Shown one piece after another: positions 23,501 through 35,500 of a stretch of 64,000 nt of DNA. This DNA comes from Lycocorax pyrrhopterus obiensis. Its lineage: Eukaryota; Chordata; Aves; Passeriformes; Paradisaeidae. The position numbers and the translations under genes are program-made. The DNA is taken from assembly GCA_014706295.1 (NCBI GenBank), contig JACSVZ010000007.1, positions 3,109,699 to 3,173,698 of the forward strand, in the 5' to 3' direction. How positions within the stretch are numbered: the first letter of the stretch is position 1; the number at the start of each line of letters is the position of its first letter. The notes under the pieces were generated by a model. The model saw only the letters and a list, made by a program, of their open reading frames with translations. It did not search any database and had not been told where the DNA came from.

Positions 23501-26500
23501 TAAAGCACATTATAAGATTTACCTGTTGCTGGTGTACAGTGAATAATAGTCTGTCCCAATTCCTCATTTTTCACATTTCTTAGAATATCTGCATCACCTG
23601 TAAAAGTGAAAAACATGTCAATTGTAGGAAGAAAAATAAGTGAAATGGCAGTGAAGCTGCCTACGATGGAAGTAGTTCGCCAACACCTGAGCCTTTTGAT
23701 AAGTGAAGTTGTTCTGGTTTGCCACATAAGGTCAGATGCTCAGTGCAGATACTGCTGCTCCCAAGGCTTTGTAACAAAGCAACATCTTTGATCACTGGGG
23801 AAAGATCTATGGAGCCTGAAGTAGACAGTGGAAAGACAAGTCCTGTCTGAATAGACAGGTTGAAACACTGAGAACAGTAAAACCACGACAGAAGCAATAC
23901 TTGCAGTTTGAATTTTTTTTAAATTACTTTTTTTTCAGACAGGCAAGTCTTACAGTGACCAACACATCTTTCACACGTTTAGAAGGAACACTGCACTGCT
24001 GATTTGTAAGCAATTGCTAAGCACTTTCAGAGACTGCTTTTGTATCCCTAAAAAGACTTATATTTTTCATATTCCCTTATTCAAAGGCAACATACACTGT
24101 TATTCTAGTCTGGTACAAAACAATACTGCTGGTTAAGTATGATGAAACATTTACCTTTCTCATGATCCATCAAGGCACCTTGATCTTGGTGACTGGAATC
24201 TTCAGCATTAGAGTTTAGATAAGAATCACAACCCCAAAATGCACAGCACTGATAAGCATATGGTACAGAGAGTGACCTGAAATACAGGCAGAACAAGGAA
24301 GACCATTAAACTCTGTAACCAAAGTTAAGATTACCACCTATTAAAAATACTTAAGTAGCACACTTCAGTGCTAAACTCAAATCTTTTTCTCACAGTCACT
24401 GATAAAAACTATTTAAAATTGGATCAGGTATAACCATTTCTAATGAACTCTTGCCCTGAGATAAAGGACAGGTGATGTATACAAGTGAGAAGCACAAAGA
24501 TGATGTTATGATATTTCGCTCTCTACTATTCTTTCTACTCCGTATACAAACCAAATTCTGATCAGGGTTTGTGCCATTGCTGTAGAAATTAAACTGAAAA
24601 CTAATTAGGTAACCTAATTAAAGAGTAACAGTTTTGTAAGAAAGTTAATTCCCAGATGACCAAAACCTTGTGTTACATCTTTCCTTCTCACTCTTCATTC
24701 TGTGATACCAAAATAAGATTTTTATTTTTTGCGTGTTTGGCAGAAATGGTACATACTATTATTCTGGCAGAGAAGAAGTACATCTTCACACAGAGTTCTA
24801 AAAAAACCACATAAACAGTGAGGTAATAGCAGACCAGAATCTAATTTTTTCAGTCAAGACTACAATATCAACAATCCTGAATTCTCTACATTTAGGAGGA
24901 ACATCAGACTGCTTCTTCTTAAAGTGCAGAAAAATCTTTGTAAAATGGAACACAGTTCATCACTGTCTGACCCATCTCCGACAAAAATCAATTACAAGTT
25001 TCCATTTGAATGATTATTTTTACTCTCCAAGAATATATATATAAAGCATGGTGATTATGTAATCAGACACCTGCCTGTCTGCTCCTGTTTTCCACATTGT
25101 GAAAGACAGATGTGCTCAGTTCAGTAACAAACGGAAATCCACCCAAAGCAGTACTCTCATGTTGGATGATATCTTGCCTGAGAAGTGGTGGAGGAAAAAT
25201 ATAAAAGATCCCCAAAAAATTATCTGCAAATGGCTTCTATACCAGAACAGTCAGATGCCCTTTATATAGACCAACACTGAGATACTACAGGACTCTGCAA
25301 AGGGCCTGATTATTTGTCATGAGTACCATCTACACTGGCTTCATTTATTATCACATTGCTTGGTACTGCAAGCACTCTGTGATGTTATTTACCAACATAC
25401 CGGAGCTTTGCGAAGTTCTTTGCTGCCAAAGCTTCTTTCAACTCAGAATTGCCTGTGAGTTTAAGCTGGTTCAGTCCACTCAATCCTTCAACTGGAACTG
25501 AAGTGAGCTCATTGAAACTTAGGTCTCTGGAATGTGAATATTAAGACCGTGTTACAAAGTAAGTTTGAAGATCCTCTGGCACACATCTCATTAAAGTAGG
25601 GAAAGACTTTAACTCTCGTATGAGGCTGTGGTCTGGAAATGCCTGTCGGTGCAGCAGGCATTCTAAAGAAGTGTGCCTTTCATATATTCAGCTAGCAAGA
25701 GCCTTCCTGATTCACAGATACTAAACAAATTATGAATGCATCACTTTTAAGCTAAAAATATTTATTATCTCAGCAGTTTAATGACAGAGAGAGGAGGTGA
25801 CTACACAGAACAGCCTACTTACAGGTTAAGAAGCGCTCCAACAGTGATGAAAGCTCCCTTGTGGATCTGATGGATCTGATTTCTACTGAGGTCCCTGCAA
25901 TGAATGCCAAAGGAGATTATTTTGGCAATTTCACCAAATGTAACAGCCACTGTACTGAGAAAAAAAGCTAAGGTGACAAATATATCATGCCTTTACCAGA
26001 AAAGCAGAACATATCCCCTCTCTTCCCATTCAGCCAGGTGCAATAGCGGCCAAATTCCTTGGTAAGGCAGCTGTATCCTGCTTCACCTCATCACCGAAGT
26101 AGAATGCATCTCCCGTTCCTGCTCCCTTTCCCTTTCTTTCTGACACTACCAGCACAACCTGTGCTCCCAAGGCAGAGGCTGGCTCTAGCATCACCTATTC
26201 CTAGCATGAAGGTGCCAGGATGACCACTTTGGTGGCAGTTGCATCTGTAGCAGGACATGTTGGCAGAGATAGGGGAAGACAACAAAAGAACAAGTAGAAG
26301 AGCATCTGCTTTGTTGGATTTCAAATCCAGCTCCAGCTTCTGCTGGACCGCCATGACTTATAATATAACATTCTTCTTAAAATACCTGTCAATTTCTGGA
26401 TTGTTTTTCCTGGTAATTTAATATACCTTGAGTTGTAAGGGGATAGGATAATTTTGTTTACTTATCTCCTCCTCCTGAGGAAAACATAGAGGATTTCTCC

Positions 26501-29500
26501 AACAAATACTATATAATGAAATAATACAGTTACAATGTAAAATACTGGACCACTGAAAAAATCTCATTTTTTAGACTTCCTGTTTATCAAAGTATCTTTA
26601 TAGGCTATAAAAATAAAATGGAGAACAGAAGGAACAGGGCTGAAACTGGCTGCTGGCCTTTTGCAATCAATCAAATTTGTAACACCAAATCCTGACATCA
26701 GTTTACATGGGAATCAAAAACATGATCTTGTTTACTCAGCATGCAGCTATATATGCACTTACAGGACACGAAGGGAGGATAGTCCTTGAAAGGTGTCCTC
26801 CGCAATTTCATGGATTTGATTATGCTGTAAGGAACTGCAAAGGGAAGAGGCAGAAACAGAACTTTATTAGCTGGTTTCAAATGAAGGGATAGCTTGGTGT
26901 CTGCTAATACATGGCTTTAGCCTTATCTATGACAAGATTTTACTCATTTCCCCTTGTAGGCAGACTGCCAAGTATTTTGCATCAGCTATGTTAATACAAC
27001 CATGAAGCACATTCATGGCACCTCTGCCCAATCCCAATTCATAACTCATTTAATTTAGAAGAGACTATTAAGTGTGGACTGAATTACCTTCAATCTAAAA
27101 ATAACACTTTGTGAATGTTGAAGAGTCAAACTGAAATTTAAAACAACTCTACTACATTCTTCAGGGAGTCTTGAGGCATATTCTAACCATTCCATTTATG
27201 TGCATAGCAATACTACTATGAAATGCAGGATTAAGCTGTGTCTTTCATTTCTTTTGTGCCACAGGAATAATTAAGCTAATTAAGGAAAGCATGAGTGGTT
27301 GAATTCTCTGTCCAGCACACTTCTCATATGAGATCATATCATCTCTCTTTGTCCTTAATTTTTGAAACTTAGGATCAAACATGAAGCAAAAAAGTCTCTA
27401 GAGATGTGGACTCAGAATACTAAGGAATTTATAAAAATAAACAACACTTATTTCTACTTACATTTCTTCCAAGGTGTGGCAGCCCTTAAAACTTGGGAGG
27501 TCCTTTATATTGTTATAAGACAAGTCCCTTCAAAACAGAAAATGGGAGAAGGGTGCTTAGTTCAACTCCCTTCTACTTGAAACATCTCATCACTTGTAAC
27601 TATTACACAGATTGACAGAAAAACCATCCTGTTAGTACCATTCTGCTGAAAAACTAAGGGTAGTTTAGAGAAAATCACAGACGGAATCACAAGTGTGAAC
27701 TCTACACCTCCATATACACATACCCTAAAAACATACAGTACACAGTCCCTGAATTCTGAGAGTTATAATCTAAAAAATTTATTCATAACCTGCTTTTTTA
27801 GAATAAACTGGATAAATTGTATGTAATGCACAAATTTGGTGCCAATTTTGATCTAGTGTGCTGGTAACTGCTTAAGCAAACCTAGGAAAGCTCAGAATGT
27901 TCTGCGAAACAATACAGCAAAAAAAGACTAGAAACAAGCAAACAATCTTAAAATTTCTATTTGAAAGGTAAATGGCTGTTTGAAAATAAACCCCACCTCA
28001 TCATTCTTTCCCCCCTGTTTTTCTTCTGTCAAACAGAATGTATTTTTTCTCCTCCCCTTTTCAGGATTTGCTTTTGTTCCACATTTTCCTGCATGTATCC
28101 TTTGCAAACATGGTTTGTCCCCATCCTCCTAATGGTTTCAGTTACCAGGTTGGGTTTTTTTGCATCAATTTTAACACAGCCTCACTGCTTTTTCTGTCTA
28201 GCCTTTGTATTGTTATCTTCTTCCTAATTCTCATCTCCATTTCTTTTGGTTCCTGATGCTCCCTCCTCTGTTCCTGAACACAAAAAGTCAAAGCACTGTA
28301 TCTAAACTCTTCTTTAACCTCTGAATGTACGTGACTACAGTTGTATTAAGAATGAATGGTGGCAGAATGAATTTGAAGATTGGTCTCTGCAGCACCACCT
28401 TACATATCTCTCATAACAGATGAAAAAAATATAGCATATCCCTATAAAGGGGACTTTGTTTAAGGAATGTAATGCATTACATCAAATCTGCCGAAAATCT
28501 TGATTTGAACAATCAAGAAATCAGATTTCCAACTTTGGTAGAACTACTAGGATTAAAAATTCAAAGCAACACTTTTGCTTTAAATTAGATTTAAGTTTCT
28601 TTCAAAACATTCTGATGTATGAAGAGAGGCACAATATGTATACTTACAAAGTTCGAAGCACCTTTTGCTCTTGGCATAAATTAACAGGAATACTGTTTAT
28701 CTTGGTCCCTGTAAGAGTTCTGTGGGAAAAAAATCCAACAAACCCACACATATAAATGCTTGTGTTGTTTATGACAGATGTCATAACAAGGATAGATAAG
28801 AGCAGAATGCTATCAGGGTGCTAGATTCACCCACCAAATTTTTTGTTTGTTTTTTTTGGAAGAGGACAATTTTTCTGTTTTTCAGTTCTGGGAGAGGGGG
28901 TTAGTATCAATGGCCTTTTCATAGGCTTTTCTCAGCTTCCTCTACTAAAAAAACCCCATTCAGTGGCACCCAGGTATCACAGTGAGGAAAACTGTATCAT
29001 TACATTTATTGACAGGAAGGAAAATTGTATCATTATATTTATTGACAGGAAGAGAACATATATGCAGTTGCTCTCCAGATCCACTAATCATATTTCAATT
29101 ACTCACAAGAGGCAAACCCAAGAATTTATTTCTGCAGAAGACACTTACAAGCTCTCCAGATTTACAGTTCCTGTCAAATTAGGAAACCACTGCACCATGC
29201 TGGCACCCCGAATGACCCTAAAAAAAATCACCATGAAAATTAGCTGTGAACTATTATGAAATTGAATTGTGACATTCAGTCTTATTATCAGGTAGATATT
29301 TACACCAAAGAGACATTCTAACATTCTTACTGCTCTTAAATTTTACACTTGAATAATGTGTGAAAGACAGTCTTTTCACTGCTTCTTATGCTACTCATTT
29401 GCTTAATAAATTACTCCTCCATGAGCAAACAATTGGAATTCATCAAACTGGAAAGAGTGCTATCAATACACATATGAAAAGTGTAGTTTGTAGTTCAAAG

Positions 29501-32500
29501 TCTCACTTCATTCTGCTTACTCATCACCCCCAGAAGTGGCATCTTTTAAGAGCATACATGCACTAACCTGCAAAACATCCTCACCATGTACATCTCTGCT
29601 AAAAAAACAACATATTGCAGATTGTTTAACTAAGAATCTGAGCATTTGGCCTGGGGTTATGAATCTTATGAAAGGTAATTAAAAAAAAAGTTGTAGAGCA
29701 TATTTAATAGAGCTCCTTAAGAAACTAGTGATTCCCAACAATAACAATATTTATTAAAACTTACTGCAAAAAAAAACCTCTAACATAAGAGGGAGTCAGA
29801 GAATTTATTTATTTTGAGTTTTAGCCACAATGTTTCATACCCATTTATTGTACTGTATTATCAGGAAGGTACTTACAGGGAATGCAGATCTGACAGATTC
29901 TGAAATGCTGAGTTCCCAACAAAAGACAAAGGATTATCATACAAATGTCTGGGAAATGAAAAACACATTTCAGTGGTTGTTCTTACAGTCACTGTCTGCT
30001 AAAGGCTAAAAATAGATGGATGAAAATTACTTACATCGTTCTTAGAAGGGGGTTTCCTGCAAATGCACCATCAGGAATCATGGAAATGTAGTTACTGTGA
30101 AATCCCCTAAAGATATTAGCAAAGAAAAACCCAACATTTAAAACTATTCTGCCAGCAGATTCAACCAGTAGTCATTTTCTTCACATTTACTCAGTTCCCA
30201 ATCCTGCCACAACCAGGATCGTAATAGGACTAAGTCAAACTGTAGGAATAACTTTAAAGGCATGATTTCTGTCTACTGCACATCAGCTAAACTGAAAATA
30301 TTTCATTTGAAAGAAATTATTTTGACTAAGCATGATGCTGTACTTTCACTTTTCTTACTCATTTCTTAAGGAGGGAACAAGGAAAATATGTATGATCAAT
30401 GAGTCCTTAATATGCTACTGGAGGCCAAAACCATCTCATGATTAAGATCTATGCTAATGGTTCTCCTGAATAAATTGCCTGCTTATGTAACTCCAAAATA
30501 ATTTTCAACACATGCCCTCTCTAGATGATGATTATATTTTCTTTTAATTATAGCTTCACTTAACATAACTTAACCTGATTTAGGCTCCTGTATAATGAGA
30601 CAAGCATTCTTAAATCCAGGAATTTTTTCCCCCCTTTTTATTTATGGAAAAGAAGAAAGAAAGCTGGTAAAAAGGGAGAATAAGTAATACTCACAGCTCC
30701 TTTAGACTTGGAAGTGCTTTTATGGCTTCAGGGAACTCTACCATGTTATTATAATTTAAATCCCTAGAAGAAACAAAGCAAGAACATTATAAAATTTTTA
30801 ACGGTAGCCATGAATTGTCAAAATAATTTTTGTTTAAGACAGTCCAATGAAAGAAGAAAGTTCTCAGAACACCTTTAACTAGGCCACAGAATAACTCCAA
30901 CTTAGATTTAGTCTTCTGATGTTTTACATGCTTTATAACTAGCTAATAACTTAGGTAAGATATTTAATATTACCCAGAGGATTATTCATACTAAGTCAAA
31001 TACTAAGAAAAGCTCAGTATTTTTCAATACCTCTCAGTTTTTTCTTCAACAGAATTTACACAGAAATGAACTATGATTTCAAAGATTTTTTTAAAAAGTA
31101 GATACAAATGACTTTTCTTTATTATCATCTTACTAAGAATACGTTTTGTCCAGGTTTTATAAAACAAACAGTAAATAAGCCATTATGTAAAAGCAGACCT
31201 TGCAGCAAAACCGATTATAAATACTGATCAGAAGCACAGAGAAACCTCATCACACATCGGCGATGAGGATCTGCTGAATTCTCAGTTCACTTGTCACTAT
31301 TCTAGCAGTTATGTCAGGACCTCTGCAAAAGGGATTCCTTATAAATGGCAAAAAATATTTTCAGAGTCTTACATCAGCTGTATCTATTTACACAGCACCT
31401 CATTACTTAATTGAAGTTGTAAGAGGATGACAAGATGAAGTAAGCAGCATTTCTGGACTCATCCAAGCTCCTCATGTTAAGAGGTTGTCACTGGCTTGCC
31501 CTTGCCCTCCCTCATTAGTTTCACTTATTTAGCATTCTCCAAAGCATAAAAAAAAACATTCCTGAGGGAGATACTGCTTATTAGACATTCACTGATTGAG
31601 CTGAAGGGAAATGGGAAATGTAACCCAAGCAGCTGAAAGCCATTCCTTGCCAGTGAGGCACTCTGGAGGCTGAGAACGGGGAGCAGTGGAGCAACAGCCC
31701 TCTGAGGCCCTCTCAGAAACCTCCTATTGTCACACAACAGCTTTGGCAATGTATCCTATTTATGTTTAACCCTACAGGAAATCTGAGAAACAAATATTTG
31801 TCCCTTATCACTCATGGGGCCACTCCAACACTTGTGATCTATCCACCTGACTCAGCAGAGTACTATGCAAAGATATACCAGCTAGACCAGGGATAGGAAC
31901 ATTAGAGCCACATCATCCAGCACGACATTTCACCAAGGCTAATATTTACCTGCTTCTCAATGTAGTTAATTAGTTTTTGGTGGAGCAGTGCACTGATACC
32001 AGCCTTCAGTTCTGAAACCTAAGCTGGACCAAGTGTCAGTGGCATGTGTTGCACAGTGCACACAGGCCTGATTTGCAAAACTTTCTTCATGCCAGTATGG
32101 CAACCTTGATTAAGCTGAGAATGAGACAAACACTGACCACTAATTATTTTAAGAAACATACTTACAAGGTTTCAAGGTTGTCTAATCCATCAAAACAGTG
32201 CTTTCCTATAGTTTTTATTTTATTATTATGAAGATGTCTGAAAAGCAAAACCAAAACAAGTGAATGATTTAATGTAAGTTAACAAATTAGCAGATATTTC
32301 TATGAAATCAAGAGAGTTAAGTAGTTTAGGAAAAAAACCCATTGTATGGGGTGGATTACACAGAAGAATATCTTTCACGTCCAGACAGAATATTTCACCC
32401 TCATATGGAAACATAATAGATTGCCTGCAGTCAAGACAACCTATTTTAAATCTTTAATCACTATTCAGAAATGGGATAAAAATATTATGTAAACACAGAA

Positions 32501-35500
32501 ATCAAACTAATTTTTGATACTATTCCTTGGAGATTTTTAAGACTACAAAGAAACAGGTTTCAGATAAAACACAGAAATTTTCCTTCTTTTAATATCTCTG
32601 AAAGCTTTCTCTGACAACCACTGTTTTGAAATATTCATTATATAAGGAGATGTCAGAAATCAAATCTCACTACCCATAGCCCATGTGAGTTTTTGTTTAG
32701 GAGAAAGTCTTTAGCAAACCTTCAGTGGGTTCTCTAACATACATGGTATAATGTCATGCTGGCAGTATAGGCTGTTACTAGTTAACTGAGCTAAAACATA
32801 GCAAAAAAACCATTTTCAATGCCACCCTAGATTAATCAAAACTGTAACTGAGGAGAAAAGCAAAGTGACCTATGAAATACAAATACTCACAGAACAACAA
32901 GACTTGAAAGGTTTGTAAATGCATAGTCAGGAATGTGTGTTATTTTGTTGAGAGCCAGTGTTAAGGCTTGCAGAGAGGGAAGATTGCTGAGCGGATAGAT
33001 GGGCACTTCTGTCAAACTGTTGTCATCCAACCAAAGGTGACGCAGCTGCATAAGACCCTCAAAACTGTCTTCTGGTATGGCAGTAATATGGTTAGCATCT
33101 AAACGCCTATATTAAAACAGAAAGAATTAATGTAACAAACTCACAAACTACAGATCAGCAGAAATACCAGTTGAAGTCCTACTACTCATGAACACTTCTT
33201 TCAAGCTTATATATCTTCCACTGAAATAATTCAATACTGCAAAGTTTGAAGTTTTATTGAAAGATGCATGAAAATCTTTTCAAGGCAAATGAAGAGCCCT
33301 TAAAATAAAGTTCCATAATAAACTCTTCAAATATTTTTAATAAAACATTTTAACAAATTGATATAATCAGCTAACCAAAATGAATTGATAACTCTATAAG
33401 GCATCTCCCAATAAAACCCCTAGCTTCTAACACTGCAACAAGTCTTTAAAACAGTACCTTGACAGCATATGTAAGATTGCAGAGGCATTTACTCATTTGA
33501 ACAGATCATCCCTACAGCTACCTTGCTGATAGCATCATATACTGTTGTATGCTTTGTTTTGTGGTACTGCTATACAGTAACTAAGCAACTACTTTGGAGA
33601 ACAAAATTATTAAAAAACGTTCGTGAACAAAGTAACAAAGAGTTATGATTTATCCCAACAAATAAAACATCTCAACTAAAACTGATTGCTGTCTTGCACC
33701 TGATCTTTTCTAACATTCTCCACAACAAAATGCAAAATAGCATGTCAGCACTGTTAACTATTGTACATCACTGGATTTGCCATCATACTTCTTCCCTAAA
33801 TGAATGCCAATTGCAAAATTAGATATAGTAACTGTCCTGGTTCCAGCCATGACAGGGTTAATTTTTGCAGTAACCAAGACAGGACAAGGGGACATATCTA
33901 GGACCCAGAGGTTATTCAATATCCCGGGAACAAGCAAAACATTCATAAAGCAGTGACAGTCCACGAGATTAAAAAAACGGACTTTAATGGGTCTGAGAAG
34001 GCATAGGGCAGAGAGCACTGGGCAATATTTGACTGTTCTCTGACCTAAACGCTGTCTTCTCTAGGTCAACATACAGCTGAACCATGGTGACTTGGCTGCA
34101 AACACAAAAGAAAGCACCTTGCACAACTGATTTGAAATGACTGCTGTACCAGGCACGGTGCATTGTGCTGCCGTGCAGGGAGACAGAACACACATACCCT
34201 CCTCCATTAACATGGATGCTCATTAAGATACAAATCAGTACAGCTCTGGAATTACGTTAGCACTCTCTGGTTTCTAAAGCCATGATCAGATATGCTCTTG
34301 AAAGTCTAGCTGGGTTAGTTTCAGAAGTAACTTCCTCTAGCCATTCATCCTGTTCTTCTCTGGGCAGGCAGTGTGGACCAAGTGACTTTGCTGCATTTGT
34401 CCCCAGTCACAACAGATCTGGATCCCAACACTTAAAGGACAGGCAGAATTCAAAGGGAGAAGACAACCCTGACCAAAAATTAATGCAGAAGACAAGCCTG
34501 ATCACAAATTTAACACACTTAATCTTTTTCCTTAAAACAGAGGTTTGTTGTTGTGATGCACGGGGTTTGCATATTTCAAATTCTTATGAAAAAAGTCATC
34601 GGTTGAATTTCCATGTAATAAAAAGTCCAAAAATACATCAAATTAAGCAACAAATATACTATTACAAGTGGGAACTTACAAAATTGTCTGCAGTCAAAGT
34701 TCTCTCCTAAGATGACTGAGGTGTCATTAGCTCTAAAGCGGTACATCAAAGAGGTAATTCCTATGGTTCATATACTGGCATCCCCTTATCATTTGCCCCA
34801 TGGTCTGACAGGTGTGTATGATATTCTATTTGAATGCTCTTAGGCTGCACTGAAACTAGAACATTTCAGAGAAACTGAAGTCTGATGATAATAAAGAAGG
34901 AAAACAAAGAGGCTGGGGGGAGAGAGGAAGAAAGCCTGAGGCTCTGCTTCAGAAAAAAAAGCAACTAGAAATTACCTGTCTTTCTTCTCTCCTAAATTTA
35001 CACAGCTCCCTGAAGATCAAAGAATTATTTCCCAATGGAATAAACATATCTGAGTCTTCTAATTTCTCCCTGCCCCTCCTGCCCTCTTTTTTTTCTGAGT
35101 TTTTTTTTGCGGGGGGAAGGGGTTGGTTTGGGTTTTTTAAAGAGAAGCAGCATACTCAAGAGACAGGCCTCAATCATTGTGCCTACTTGTCTAGTCCATT
35201 TGTACTTCCACTGGCGCCTTGCTAAATTCCATTTATTCTAGGAGACTTTGGAAAACAAAAGCACACAAAAAAGATGCATGTCCTGCTCCTCCTCTCCCAT
35301 CCTTAAAGAAGGAGGTGAACATAGGAAGGATGGATGCACACAATGAGGGAGTTGAACTCAGCCAGGGAGAACAAAGACGGTCATGGAGATGATGTCAGAC
35401 CCTGAATTTTTAGTTTGCTTTGCCAAGACCTCTGTCCCCCAGAACAGGTGGATTGAGTACCCAAGTAACCGTACTTTAAACTGATGACTGTCCACAGCCA

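Noticed and set aside
28843..29259. 138-codon plus-strand open frame
   Set aside because: It runs antisense through LGR4 exon 10, and its repeated segment comes from the 33-bp tandem duplication.
34282..34710. 142-codon plus-strand open frame
   Set aside because: It lies inside LGR4 intron 4, has no protein resemblance, and no splice context was found.
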